The position numbers and the translations under genes were made by a program. The notes under the pieces were generated by a model. The model was not told the origin of the DNA and did not search any database. It saw only the letters and a list, made by a program, of their open reading frames with translations. A DNA stretch of 64,000 bases, from contig CAWKFA010000005.1 in the NCBI GenBank assembly GCA_963848825.1, positions 1 through 64,000 on the forward strand, read 5' to 3'. Of this stretch, positions 48,401 to 58,246 are shown one piece after another. The first letter of the stretch is position 1. Each line of letters starts with the position of its first letter. The DNA is from CAVVSQ01 sp963848825. Its GTDB lineage: Bacteria; Planctomycetota; Planctomycetia; Gemmatales; Gemmataceae.

Positions 48401-51400
48401 ACAAACGGCCCCCAGACAATTTCCGTATCCGGCTCCAGTTCCTCCAAAACGCGCATACAGGGAAGTGGATCCACCAAGGACGGCGGCTACACGATGACGC
48501 AGACCGGGACATCCACCACCACCAGCGTCGAGAAAACCTTTAATCAATCCATGTCGGCCACTGCCTCCACAACTACCACCGATATGCAGACCAGTACACA
48601 GTCGGGCAGTTCGATCTCAGGTACCTATACCATCGCCTCCGTCGACGCCGCCTCGTCGACTGCGGTACGCACCTCTGCCAACCAGGGCGAATTGGTAACA
48701 ACGACCACTTTCGCCACGGACAAGAGTTCGAACAAAGTCACCGGACAGAATATCCAGGGCACCGCCACCACGGCCGCCTCGCACACCTCGACCTCGACGG
48801 CCATTGAGACCACCGTGAACCGATCGCTGACCGTCTCCGCCACGACCACAGCCCACAATACCGCCTCCACATCCGGCAGTTCCAGCAGCATCAAGGGCGC
48901 GTTCAGCACCACCAACACCGTTACCGGCGACAGCACCACGACCCAGGTCTCTTCCAACCAGAGCCTGACGGCTACCACCACCAGCAAGGCCCATTCGATA
49001 CAAACGACTACCCAGTCCGGCAATTCGATTTCCGGGACCTACACAACCACGTCAACGTCCGGCTCAACGTCTACCACGGTTGAGAATAGCGTTAATCAAT
49101 CGCTCACGGCGTCCGCGACGACAACGACCACGAGCACTTCGAACATCTTCGGCGGCGGCAACACCATTGGCGGCGGCTTTACCACGACGGCCACCAGCAC
49201 CGATAACAGCACCTCCACCCAGTCTTCTACCAACCAGAGTCTGACTTCCACGACGACCAACACGACTACTTCGGGCCAGACCACGACCCAGTCCGGAAAC
49301 TCGATTTCCGGCACCTACACAACGTCGTCCAAGTCCGGCGCAACGACCACCACCGTGGACAACACCGTGAACCAGTCGCTCACCACTTCCGCGACGACGA
49401 CGCAAACCGACAACTCGACCAGTTCCGGAACCGGCGATTCCATCGGAGGTACCTTCACTAACACGGCGACCACGACCTCCAAGAGTTCCTCCCTCAAAAA
49501 CTCCACCAACCAGGACGATCTCGATACCATCACCACCACCGCCAACGCGACGCGGACCGTGGCGGAAAAGGGCAATCAGGTCGTCGGCGATTACTCGACG
49601 ACGACCACTGCCAAATCGACCTCCACCGCCATTGAGAATACTGAAAATCAAGCGCTCACCATGTCGTCAACGGCAACCACCACGGCCAGTCAATTCGTGG
49701 TTCGAGGCGGCAATTCGTTTAGCGGTACCTATTCCGCAACCAGCACCGAGACCAATGCCAGCACCACGACCCAGGACAGCGTCGATCAGGGCATGTCGAT
49801 AGCGGCCTCCACGTCCGAGGGTACCACCGCCACGAGCACTCAGAAGGGTAACGACGTCGTCGGCACCTATACGTTGGCCGAGACCGTCCTGGATAACGTG
49901 AATGCATTCCAGCGAACGACCAACCGCTCCTTGACTGTTTTCGTAACGAGTGACTCAACCAATACGCAGATGAATTATCGGACCGGTAACTCCATCGGCG
50001 GCGATTACACCGCCACCCTGACGGTAGGCTCGGATTCCACGACGACCCAAACCACCATCGACCAGGCCCGCTCCGCCACGGTCACTGATTTCGCGCATGC
50101 GAGCAGTACAAACACCGACACCGGCAACTCAATTACGGGTGACGTGACGACAACCGCGCTCGCTGAATCAACGGTGACCTCTTCCAGATTGACTACCGAT
50201 CAGTCGCTCACCTTGATGGCATCGGGCACGACGAGCAGCAATCAGGACAAATATGGCACCAGCAACCAGATTACTGGGGATTTCACTTATTATCTGAGCT
50301 CGTCGGCATCGTCCACCGCGAACCAGAAGACGAATGATCAGCTCCAGGGTACCACCTCCACGACTTTCGAAAACGACACCAGCACCGGCTTTGACACGGG
50401 GAACACAGTCGGCGGTGACGATAGTGTCACGACCTTCGCGACCTCGACGAACACGTCATTTGAATCCAACTTCAACCAATCCCTCAATATCTTTGCCACG
50501 ACATCCGCCACGAGTACGCAAACAACCACGAATACCGCCAATCAGATCACTGGCGACTATGACCTCGACATTAGAGCCTCGACCCGGGCAAGTATGTCTC
50601 AGACCACGGCGAACCAGACCAGCTCCATCACGGTCATCACCTTCCAGCGCGATAAGAGCATGACGACGGACAGCGGCAATACGATCGCCGGTGACGACGA
50701 CACGACCACGACCGACACGGCCACGTCGACCGTATTTCAAACGACCATCAATCAGGCTCTCACCGTGAACGCCGCCAGCACGGCCACCAGCACGCAGACG
50801 AGCACCAATTCCAGTAATCAGATTGTTGGCGATTATGCCGGCGATGCCACCATGGGAACCACGTCCTTCGCGATGCAGACAGCCACGAATCAGGGCCAGA
50901 CCATCGTCACAACCTCCTACGCGACCGAAAGCGGCGATATGACCAAGACCGGCGACTCGATTACCGCCGACGACACCACGACCAACTCGTCAAGTTCGAC
51001 GACCACGTCCCTGGAGACGACGCTCAACCAGACTCTCAAGGTCGTCGCCACAACGACGGCCACTACCGGCCACGACAGTACGAACATCGGCAACGCGATT
51101 AGTGGCACGTATACGATTTTTACTACCGACGAATCCAATTCGGCGGCCACGCAGACTTCCTCCAATCAGACGCAACAGATCACGACCACGAGCTTCGCCG
51201 ATGGTGCGAGCACGGTGACCGAAACGGGCAACTCGATCCAGGGCGGTAATTCGACGACGACGACCGCGACCGCGAATTCTACCTCGTACGCGACCTCCAC
51301 AAATCAGGGCCTCACGGTCCGGTCTACAACCAGTAACTTCAGCGATCGGACGAGCACTTCAATCGGCAATCAAATCCTTGGGGGCTATGCCACGACAATG

Positions 51401-54400
51401 ACCGGCACCTCGAACTACGACGGGAGTCAGGCGTCCACCAACAAGTCTCAAACGGTCATCGCGAGCACCACGGACGATTCTGTACAGGGGTCCACTGGCA
51501 CGAGTAATTCGATTAGCGGGGACAACACGACGACCCTGTCGGCGACCTCTACTTCTACTTCGTTTGAGACCACCACGAATCAGGGCCTTATCGTCCAGGT
51601 GACCACCAGCGCCACCAACACGCAAACCACCACCAGCACGGGCAATCAAATCGTCGGTACCTATACCGTCGTCATGGCCGCGATCGCGTCGTCGACTGCC
51701 GGCCGGACCTCAACCAACCAGGGCCAAGCCGTCACCGCCTCCACAACGACTACGGACAATACGACAACCATCGAAACGGGCAACTCGGTCCTCAGCACTA
51801 CCGTGACAAGGGTGCGGGCCGCGTCGAATACGACCTCGACCCAGCGATCCACCAACCAGGACCAGACAGATTTCGCGAGGAGCAGCGGCTCCGGAAGCCG
51901 CACGAGCTTGCAATCGGCCAATGCGATCCTCGGCACCTATGTCGTTGGTACAACCACCACCGATTTCAACAGTGACACGGCGACCAGTACGGACCTTTCC
52001 TACGCCCAGACCGTCACTACCTTTTCCACTGATTTTGTCACCAGCGCCGAGACCGGCAATTCCGTCCTCGGCAGCGCCACGACGACGACCACCGACACTT
52101 CTGTGTCGACTGCTTTCGAAATGGATGCGAATCAATCGCGCTCCAATAGTGCTACCAGTACCACAACCAGTACTGCCATTGCCACCAACACCGCCAACAA
52201 TGTCACCGGCGACTTCACCATTGTCAGCAACGCGACCGCGACGTTTACCCAAATTGGTTTCACGAACAACCAGTCCGAGAAAACCACTGCGACGTCCTAT
52301 GCGATGCCCGCCACGATAGCCTCCTCGACCGGCAACCAGATCACCGGCGCAGTTACGACCACGCAGACTGTGACCGCCGTCAACATTTCTGCCGATCAAG
52401 CGATTACCCAGGGCCAGACAGTCAGCACCCTTACGACGGTGACCGCGACCAACATTGCTACCTCCACCAGCAACAACGTAACCGGCGCTCAGGCAACTAC
52501 GACAACAGCCCTGTCCACCAGCACCGCGACCAGTGGCTTGACGAATCAGACCATCCACACCAATAAAACCATAACCGCGCAATCCGCTGAGACCGCGACG
52601 AACATCGGCAACAACATTTCCGGACTTTACCACAGAAACTCGGCCGGCTCCGGGTCCAGCACGCGTGCCGAGAAGATCATTAACCAACTCCTTACGACCA
52701 CGTTGCGCGACACCGGCACCAGCGGTAGCAATGGCACGGAAGACGGCAACTCCATCACGGGCTTGTTCACCTCCACCAGCGTCTCCACTTCCACGTCCAC
52801 GCTCATGGGTTCCGATAACAATCAAACTTTGAGCTCGGCCTATACCGAAACGACGACCGACACGGCCACGACCACGAATACTGGCAGCAATATTACCGGT
52901 GATTACGCGATCCATACCCTGGATACCCAAAGCTACGCTCAGAACAAGATTGACCTCGACCAGGGCCTTGCCGACTCTACAGGGACTGTTATCAACACCA
53001 CCACAACGAGCACCGATGTCGGTAACTCGGTGTCCGGCAGTGATACGTTGACCGCGACGGCGACCACCTTCTCGGCCGTCAGCGAGTCCATTGTGAACCA
53101 GGCGCTCACGGCCACCATAACTCAGGCGGCCGCCAACACGCAGACGGTTGGGACGACAAGCAACGTAATCAAGGGAGACTACACGACAGTTGAAACGGAC
53201 CATGGCACCGCCAGTACCAGCAACGAGACCGATACCAACCAATCTTTGGCCTCGACACTCAGTTCAAGCTCACAAAACACCAGCACCGCGACCGAAACTG
53301 GCAACAGCATCAATGCCACGACCACCCGCACCGAGACGGCGACTTCGACCACCGTGAAAGTAGAGGTGCAGTCAAACCAGACCGATACGCTTGCCCGCAC
53401 CGAGACGGATGCCGACAGCTCGACGTCGACCCACACCGGAAACGCCATCCTGGGCAGCTATGCCATCCAGTCCAACTCGAACAGCGGCTATTCCTCCACA
53501 CAGGCGCATACCAACGCTCAGGCACAGACTTTAAGCGTCACCGGCGCTGATAGCGGCTCGTCGAGCGTCACCATGGTTGATGGCGGCAATTCGATTGCAG
53601 GGACCTATACGGCCACGACCATCACCGTCTCCTTCTCGACCATGACCGAGACGGACACCAATCAAACCATGCTCGATACGTTGACCTCGACGAATACCGG
53701 CACCACGACCACGGTCGAAACCGGCAACCACGTCACCGGCGATTACGCGCAAGCCGTCACCACGAGTGGCAACGGAGCGGGCCTGGAAATCGATAACTCG
53801 ACGCCGGCGAGCACCATTATCACGCAAAGCAATCGCGTTGGAACGACAACCCAGACGGGCAACCGCATCACCGGAACGTTCTCGACAACTTCGACGGATG
53901 CCGGCTCCAGTACCAGCCAGGAGCTTTCCAAGCTGGGCTCGCTCACGGTCAACACGACCCAAGTGGGCGCCACGACAGCCACCACGACAGACACCGGCAA
54001 CGATATTGTCCAAACGGATACGTCCTCCAGTCGGACGACATCCCGCAGCACCGTAGTGGATGTCGAATCAAACCAAACGCTCGCTGTCACGCAAACACAG
54101 ATCGAGGCGGCCACGGTGACGGCCACCGAAATTTCCAACGCACTCTCAGGCGCGGACACGTTAACCCAAATAGCGAGCACCGCCTCCAGCATGACCGAAA
54201 AGAGCATCAACCAGGGGTTGACAGTTACACTCAGTCAAACAGATGTTTCCGGCAGCACCAGTGTCAAGATCGCCAACAACATCACAGGCGCCTACACCTC
54301 GACCAAAAACGGCAGCGATTTGGCCACGTCCCTCGAAACCGACATCAACCAGACGCTACGGACCGATCTGACCAGCGTCTCTAATAGTAAGAGCAACTCG

Positions 54401-57400
54401 TCCGCGACGGGCAATGCCGTTACCGGTGTCTCGACAACGACGGCCACGACCACCACGACGTCCGTGCAGCAGCAAACCGACGTTAACCAGACCTCCTCCA
54501 CAACTAACCTGGCAACCGACTTCTCCACGGCGACGAGTGTGTCGACGGCGAACGGCATCAGCGGTCTGTTCAGTTCCACGCGAACCGGCACGACAGGCTC
54601 AAGCTCGATCGAAACGGGCAACAACCAGACGGCGTCTCGTACCCTCATACAGGCTGCCACCGGATCATTTACCAGCACGAACACAGGGAACGCCATAACC
54701 GGCGCCTACACTACCTCTACCACCGGAACGCATACGTCTCAGTCGGGCGAGGTAGATAACAACCAGGCCGAGTCTTCCTCGACGACGCAAACTGAATCCG
54801 CCACAGACGGCTCGATCGAAGTCGGCAACTCACGTTTCCAAACGTCCACTTCTACCTCGACCAGCAGCTCAACCGTGACCACAGGCCAGGGCGGATTAAA
54901 TCAGTCTCTGCAAACGGGCGGCAACCAGGTGACGCGCGATGTTGCCACAACGACCAATGTCGGCAACGCCGCGAGCGGCACCTACACCACCACCAGCGTC
55001 GATGACAGCTTCACGACGGTCGGCGGCACCTCAACCAATGGCTCTAGCTTCAGCAGCAGCACCCAGGCCGAGACTAGCCATCAAGTCAGCACCGAGGCTG
55101 GCAACAGCGTGACCGGCGACTTCACAATTACAAGTGTGTCGACCGGCGGCACCACACTGGCGGAGCATGATACCAATACCGGCCAAGATGTAACGGCTTC
55201 TGAAATAGACGCGAGCACCAGTACCTCAACACGTACCGGCAACAATATCACGGGCAACTTTACCACCACCCAGACCGGCCAGCACACGATGGCGACGGCC
55301 CAAACAGGCACGCTTGGCACCTATACCTTCACCGCGACTGAAACTGCTGGTTCGACGTCGAGCAGTTTGAGCAGCGGCAACAAAATTACTGGCGCCATTA
55401 ACATGGCGGATAATGGAGCCGACACCTACACTTCGAATCAGACCACCACCTACACCGATGGCCAGGACACGAACAGTGTCACTCGCACCGGTACCTCGTC
55501 GGACAGCCAAACCGGCAACGCCATCACCAGTGTCTTTACAATATTCGCGGGTTCTTCAAGCCAAACCACCGTGACCGAGACTGGCAATCGCGGCAATGTC
55601 TATTCCGTGTCGTCCGTCACCAGCCTCAGTTCGACGTCTACGGACACCGACAATGCAATCACCGGAACCTTCACCCGGCTGAACACGGCTGCGAATACCA
55701 CGACCGACATCACTACCGTGCCGACTTCAACGACGGGCTCCTTCACGCTGACCGCGGCTACGACGGATCACTCCACTGTCGCGGCCATTGGCAACTCGAT
55801 TACGGGCAGCTATACCCAGACTTCCACCGATACTATGTCGGCGACGACCACGCAAATGTCCGCCAGCACCGATGGCAAAACCGCCTTTAGCGTGCTCGAT
55901 AAGTTGACAGGTTCCAGCCTGACCACCGAGGCAGGTAACTCGATGACGGGCGATTTTACGCGTGCCCTCGCCTTCGCAAGCGGCGACACTCTGTCTCAAA
56001 CAGGCCAGAACGTGACCGGAACGTTCACTTATGCCGACGTCTCCACGGATTCCGGCGAGGAAAGCGTTGGCGGCAACAGTGTTCGCGGCCTCACCACTAC
56101 CACCATCAACGCCACGCAGGCATATTCCTTCGACCAAAACGTTGGCGGCAGCCAGCCTTATCACCTCACCGGGCGCGGAATTAACGTGTCAGCCGAGAGC
56201 GGCACGCAAGATTCGGTAAGCGGCCAGGATTCGCAAACCACCGCCGGCACGGATGTGTATACACTCACCCAAACTGGTGCCGACCTGCAGGGTGGCTATA
56301 CCACCGTCCTTAACGGCTCGGAAGCGTACACTCAGGCCGAAACGACCAATACATCGACCGGGAACTTTACTCGTACCACCACCGGCACGGCAGCCGATGG
56401 CCGCACCGTGACGCGCGGCTCGACCACCACGGCGACGGTGCCCATCTCGTACACCACGAGCCAGGGCGGCAATTATCTGGATGGTGCGACGACACTTACC
56501 ATAACCGGCACCGATCGCTATGGCGCACTGACTCATTATGCGGACACCAGCAACGCTGGACTGGCGGTCGCTGGACCGCTCGATTTCTCGCCGATCGGAA
56601 CTCCCTTGTTCCTCGGCCGGGGGCCGGAGGTGCCCACGGGCGGCGCTCCGCTGGCGCTAAACCCACAAGCCGTTAGTGCCATCAGTTCGTCCATCACGCA
56701 GCCTGCCGGCAGCTCGGCCAACGGCAACCTGCGCGGTTCAGAGGCGGTTGGCCTGAGTTCGGTCGCCGCGGGGGCTGACTGGTCGGGCGCCACGTCCGTC
56801 CATGGCTACTCGGGACAGGGCATTGTCAATGCCCATACCTATTGCTTTGCTGCCGGCACGCTCGTTCTACTGGCCGACGGAGCGACAAAACCAATCGAGC
56901 AAATTCAAGCAGGGGACCTGGTACTGTCCGCGCCCGACGGCGCCCCGACAGCCAGGCCCGAGCCACGCCGAGTCGTGCAAACATACCACAACGCACCGGC
57001 AGCCATCCTGACACTCCACGTCGGTACGGACGTAATTCGAAGCACCTACAACCACCCGTTCTACGCGCGGGGCCGTGGCTGGGTCCCTGCTGGTGAGCTA
57101 CGCAACGGCGATGCGCTGCGCACCGCGACCGGCGGTTGGGTGCTCGTTACCGATCTATTCGGCAACGACGAAGTTGAGCCGGTCTATAACTGCCAGGTAG
57201 AAGGGCACCATACGTACTTCGTACTGCTAGCCAAGGACACGGCCGTCCTGGTGCATAATGACAGCAACTGGGTGCAGCAAGGACTGGATTATCTGAACCA
57301 AACCTTTGTTCAACCGTTTGTCAATTACGTTAATGACACCTTTGTCCAGCCACTGGCGCAGATTGAACAGCAAGCGGTCACGGCGATTTCCAACAGTTCG

Positions 57401-58246
57401 ATTGTCCAGGATAATCCGGCACTCAATGCAGCTGTAAATAGCGATGCCGGTCAGGCCATTCTGAAAGGGGCATTGCAGTATGCGGCAAACCAGGCGCTGG
57501 GTGGCAATCCGTTGATTGATGTTGCGATTATCGCCAATACGGCGAGTGATCCCGCGGTAGGGGAGTTGTTCAAAAAGATTGGTGACAGTGTCAACAGCTT
57601 TATGGACAAGTACTCTTCCTATATCGAACCTACCATGGAAGTAGCGGCCGAGCTTACTATCGCGGTTTTGTTGGCGCCCGAAACTGGCGGCGCCAGCCTG
57701 GTAATCGGCCTGGGAGTTGCCGGTGGCGGCCTTTACGACATATTGCACCAGGGATTGGCCAAGAATCCCAAGCCTTTCAATAGCGACGAATTCCATCAAA
57801 CCCAGCTTGAGGGCGGGAAGGCCGCGGTCCTTTTTGGCGTGGCGGAAGCTTTAGGTGCTCCGGCGCTCCTTATTGGGGCCTATTCCGTAGGTCAATATGG
57901 CCTTCCCGCCGCTTACAAGGCCGGTCAAGAATTCGCGGCGGGCGAATTTGCCCTGGGTCTATTGGACTTCGCCGGCACGCTTGGCTCGTTATTAGGATTT
58001 AAAGCGGGCGGCGCACATGTGGGCGAAGAGCCCATTGCGCCGCAGGTGCGCCGAACGAAGGCGAGGTCGCCGGAAGCTCGAGTATCGACCCGTTTGGATC
58101 GCTCGAATCGTCCGGTTCCTCCAAAGGTATCAAAGACCTCAACCCCGAAATGCCGCAAACATTGGAAATGCCCCGGCCAATGCGTTTGGGAAATGACCCG
58201 ATATTATCCGAAACCGAACCAGTGGACCAACCTAGTACCTCGCTAG
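45341..58246 (+). CDS. Giant protein segment 15: NxxGxxAF-like and PKD-like domains, 46-aa Thr-rich repeats, Hint 1
   Basis: The longest uninterrupted frame (12.9 kb, about 4,270 coherent residues from about 45410 to 58045). Order: a second NxxGxxAF-like region with DKDQNDQISKGED (45470-46400); a PKD-like domain (YEATIDWGDGSK...YTHEGPYVISVMV, 46430-46800); an unassigned domain (46800-47400); the Thr/Ser-rich repeat array (47400-56500); a Gly/Pro-rich neck; Hint domain 1 (56843-57259); a region with QTFVQPFVNYVNDTFVQPL; and hydrophobic helices (57634-58015). After about 58045 the frame is lost and the last 65 residues are spurious. Confidence 0.85.
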   Translation: MFHRRRRPRRRPATRRQRPRHRGGWGADAPKTNVPSFSSFDPGYMAFEAMGSSKNGGKTFLVTANDNQPHGDSPALAAVRQLGIETTNFVAQPKIGDNGDTIVSTGDALHILSPDFSQDNKLQSQELNYIGLAPAISDGSDPWVAFAAHSTKLGDGIFAAHASNPSQWYKIAGVADDGNLDPNEVWIDKDQNDQISKGEDKSALTGIDLDATIGINGNVLNEFTISFFGTTLYPDNSTRYGLETVQFVPPSADASPETQRYQELPLQTPIPVLPNGNLQKRQPLPDPARNDTNILPRGDFLGFATVISEGDDIPGAGTVVMSNGGPRNIGTYDPINRSGQVVFWATTNRGQVIVRADPPLRPRGQLVVALENLPLTLNTGLTGLSPDGKSPVIASFVGSDPMSQMSDYEATIDWGDGSKQEPGIIQQATVTTVNSEVVPLPNTFVITADHTYTHEGPYVISVMVTDTRDKLGGVGAALADVINVTTEENTEVFDSKADVSLFSRADRGVAGLIPFISIDPKKGTYSAAVFGEGIYSYQYSLSTDNGDSPGQGNDTTAGQGGTLTIQTLDTAGKMDLVNFSPKLFTVTSYAMEANSHQEIPPTSTGKEQPFQTHIEMGDTFTVMPLDTSTVKDYDKKDYTIAGTAYTWTHTESTTSSAKIIGVRPTDQDTRGQVNGLMNQDGGVLAGMLSNLSLVGTYTTTVTSTSTTSLTETGSAMGLIARDYRLISGSTSAQTATLSSLTQGQTAISQSTITESQGQLNLKTGDYSITVRSYTTDMVLSQNSKDQTLAVTQTGGTTVASTLIKTGQDLLGTTAFGGYTATAMVQTTAQTVQTQTNQSSTVTQTTNSTNVLTQIAVAAVDTQFALSGTSVAKTTSTSKQTNQAQTIQSVQTNTQTVTQSQTGTLFTSAYTITNTSTSNNSAQQTQTDQQSVSVQSTNGTGTGLEKDSGDRKAGNFTAVAMSTNTTTTTQTDTNQSQASTVTTAATVTDQTTKTGDLSLGTYTVRSGGSVQITQATSVGVSTNGPQTISVSGSSSSKTRIQGSGSTKDGGYTMTQTGTSTTTSVEKTFNQSMSATASTTTTDMQTSTQSGSSISGTYTIASVDAASSTAVRTSANQGELVTTTTFATDKSSNKVTGQNIQGTATTAASHTSTSTAIETTVNRSLTVSATTTAHNTASTSGSSSSIKGAFSTTNTVTGDSTTTQVSSNQSLTATTTSKAHSIQTTTQSGNSISGTYTTTSTSGSTSTTVENSVNQSLTASATTTTTSTSNIFGGGNTIGGGFTTTATSTDNSTSTQSSTNQSLTSTTTNTTTSGQTTTQSGNSISGTYTTSSKSGATTTTVDNTVNQSLTTSATTTQTDNSTSSGTGDSIGGTFTNTATTTSKSSSLKNSTNQDDLDTITTTANATRTVAEKGNQVVGDYSTTTTAKSTSTAIENTENQALTMSSTATTTASQFVVRGGNSFSGTYSATSTETNASTTTQDSVDQGMSIAASTSEGTTATSTQKGNDVVGTYTLAETVLDNVNAFQRTTNRSLTVFVTSDSTNTQMNYRTGNSIGGDYTATLTVGSDSTTTQTTIDQARSATVTDFAHASSTNTDTGNSITGDVTTTALAESTVTSSRLTTDQSLTLMASGTTSSNQDKYGTSNQITGDFTYYLSSSASSTANQKTNDQLQGTTSTTFENDTSTGFDTGNTVGGDDSVTTFATSTNTSFESNFNQSLNIFATTSATSTQTTTNTANQITGDYDLDIRASTRASMSQTTANQTSSITVITFQRDKSMTTDSGNTIAGDDDTTTTDTATSTVFQTTINQALTVNAASTATSTQTSTNSSNQIVGDYAGDATMGTTSFAMQTATNQGQTIVTTSYATESGDMTKTGDSITADDTTTNSSSSTTTSLETTLNQTLKVVATTTATTGHDSTNIGNAISGTYTIFTTDESNSAATQTSSNQTQQITTTSFADGASTVTETGNSIQGGNSTTTTATANSTSYATSTNQGLTVRSTTSNFSDRTSTSIGNQILGGYATTMTGTSNYDGSQASTNKSQTVIASTTDDSVQGSTGTSNSISGDNTTTLSATSTSTSFETTTNQGLIVQVTTSATNTQTTTSTGNQIVGTYTVVMAAIASSTAGRTSTNQGQAVTASTTTTDNTTTIETGNSVLSTTVTRVRAASNTTSTQRSTNQDQTDFARSSGSGSRTSLQSANAILGTYVVGTTTTDFNSDTATSTDLSYAQTVTTFSTDFVTSAETGNSVLGSATTTTTDTSVSTAFEMDANQSRSNSATSTTTSTAIATNTANNVTGDFTIVSNATATFTQIGFTNNQSEKTTATSYAMPATIASSTGNQITGAVTTTQTVTAVNISADQAITQGQTVSTLTTVTATNIATSTSNNVTGAQATTTTALSTSTATSGLTNQTIHTNKTITAQSAETATNIGNNISGLYHRNSAGSGSSTRAEKIINQLLTTTLRDTGTSGSNGTEDGNSITGLFTSTSVSTSTSTLMGSDNNQTLSSAYTETTTDTATTTNTGSNITGDYAIHTLDTQSYAQNKIDLDQGLADSTGTVINTTTTSTDVGNSVSGSDTLTATATTFSAVSESIVNQALTATITQAAANTQTVGTTSNVIKGDYTTVETDHGTASTSNETDTNQSLASTLSSSSQNTSTATETGNSINATTTRTETATSTTVKVEVQSNQTDTLARTETDADSSTSTHTGNAILGSYAIQSNSNSGYSSTQAHTNAQAQTLSVTGADSGSSSVTMVDGGNSIAGTYTATTITVSFSTMTETDTNQTMLDTLTSTNTGTTTTVETGNHVTGDYAQAVTTSGNGAGLEIDNSTPASTIITQSNRVGTTTQTGNRITGTFSTTSTDAGSSTSQELSKLGSLTVNTTQVGATTATTTDTGNDIVQTDTSSSRTTSRSTVVDVESNQTLAVTQTQIEAATVTATEISNALSGADTLTQIASTASSMTEKSINQGLTVTLSQTDVSGSTSVKIANNITGAYTSTKNGSDLATSLETDINQTLRTDLTSVSNSKSNSSATGNAVTGVSTTTATTTTTSVQQQTDVNQTSSTTNLATDFSTATSVSTANGISGLFSSTRTGTTGSSSIETGNNQTASRTLIQAATGSFTSTNTGNAITGAYTTSTTGTHTSQSGEVDNNQAESSSTTQTESATDGSIEVGNSRFQTSTSTSTSSSTVTTGQGGLNQSLQTGGNQVTRDVATTTNVGNAASGTYTTTSVDDSFTTVGGTSTNGSSFSSSTQAETSHQVSTEAGNSVTGDFTITSVSTGGTTLAEHDTNTGQDVTASEIDASTSTSTRTGNNITGNFTTTQTGQHTMATAQTGTLGTYTFTATETAGSTSSSLSSGNKITGAINMADNGADTYTSNQTTTYTDGQDTNSVTRTGTSSDSQTGNAITSVFTIFAGSSSQTTVTETGNRGNVYSVSSVTSLSSTSTDTDNAITGTFTRLNTAANTTTDITTVPTSTTGSFTLTAATTDHSTVAAIGNSITGSYTQTSTDTMSATTTQMSASTDGKTAFSVLDKLTGSSLTTEAGNSMTGDFTRALAFASGDTLSQTGQNVTGTFTYADVSTDSGEESVGGNSVRGLTTTTINATQAYSFDQNVGGSQPYHLTGRGINVSAESGTQDSVSGQDSQTTAGTDVYTLTQTGADLQGGYTTVLNGSEAYTQAETTNTSTGNFTRTTTGTAADGRTVTRGSTTTATVPISYTTSQGGNYLDGATTLTITGTDRYGALTHYADTSNAGLAVAGPLDFSPIGTPLFLGRGPEVPTGGAPLALNPQAVSAISSSITQPAGSSANGNLRGSEAVGLSSVAAGADWSGATSVHGYSGQGIVNAHTYCFAAGTLVLLADGATKPIEQIQAGDLVLSAPDGAPTARPEPRRVVQTYHNAPAAILTLHVGTDVIRSTYNHPFYARGRGWVPAGELRNGDALRTATGGWVLVTDLFGNDEVEPVYNCQVEGHHTYFVLLAKDTAVLVHNDSNWVQQGLDYLNQTFVQPFVNYVNDTFVQPLAQIEQQAVTAISNSSIVQDNPALNAAVNSDAGQAILKGALQYAANQALGGNPLIDVAIIANTASDPAVGELFKKIGDSVNSFMDKYSSYIEPTMEVAAELTIAVLLAPETGGASLVIGLGVAGGGLYDILHQGLAKNPKPFNSDEFHQTQLEGGKAAVLFGVAEALGAPALLIGAYSVGQYGLPAAYKAGQEFAAGEFALGLLDFAGTLGSLLGFKAGGAHVGEEPIAPQVRRTKARSPEARVSTRLDRSNRPVPPKVSKTSTPKCRKHWKCPGQCVWEMTRYYPKPNQWTNLVPR
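47400..56500 (+). repeat. Array of about 60 Thr/Ser-rich 46-aa (138-bp) coding repeats
   Basis: Each unit reads GN[Sx]I[xG]G[xT][YF]T followed by Thr/Ser-rich sequence, then NQ[SA]LT about 25 residues on. Between GSSISGT at 48605 and GNSVTGD at 55100 there are 47 units with almost no length drift (6,495 bp against 6,486 expected). The flanks are more degenerate. Codons differ between units although the protein pattern is strict, so this is old, selected repetition rather than recent DNA slippage. A beta-solenoid or fibre is likely. I do not recognise a named family. Confidence 0.85.
56843..57259 (+). other. Hint domain 1 (polymorphic-toxin/pretoxin type)
   Basis: Begins with Cys in YCFAAGTLVLLADG, followed by KPIEQIQAGDLVLS, the block-B motif STYNHPFYARGRGWV, and ends VEGHHTYFVLLAKDTAVLVHN-D. 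These are the Hint landmarks: N-terminal Cys, TxxH-type His, terminal His-Asn. Hint domains cleave the chain autocatalytically, in polymorphic toxins to release the C-terminal part. No homing endonuclease insert is present. Confidence 0.9.
57634..58015 (+). other. Hydrophobic helical region between the two Hint domains
   Basis: Two or three hydrophobic stretches (ELTIAVLLAPETGGASLVIG; AAVLFGVAEALGAPALLIGA; ALGLLDFAGTLGSLLGF) lie directly after Hint 1. They could insert in a membrane or help the nuclease across one. No known toxin motif is seen. Confidence 0.5.

Noticed and set aside
48605..55100. Regular 138-bp periodicity considered as a CRISPR array
   Set aside because: The DNA units are not identical, there are no unique spacers between short repeats, and the period is exactly 46 codons in one open frame, so these are protein repeats.
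47400..56500. RTX-type calcium repeats as an explanation of the array
   Set aside because: There is no GGxGxDxxx nonapeptide. The unit is 46 residues with GNxIxGxY and NQxLT landmarks.
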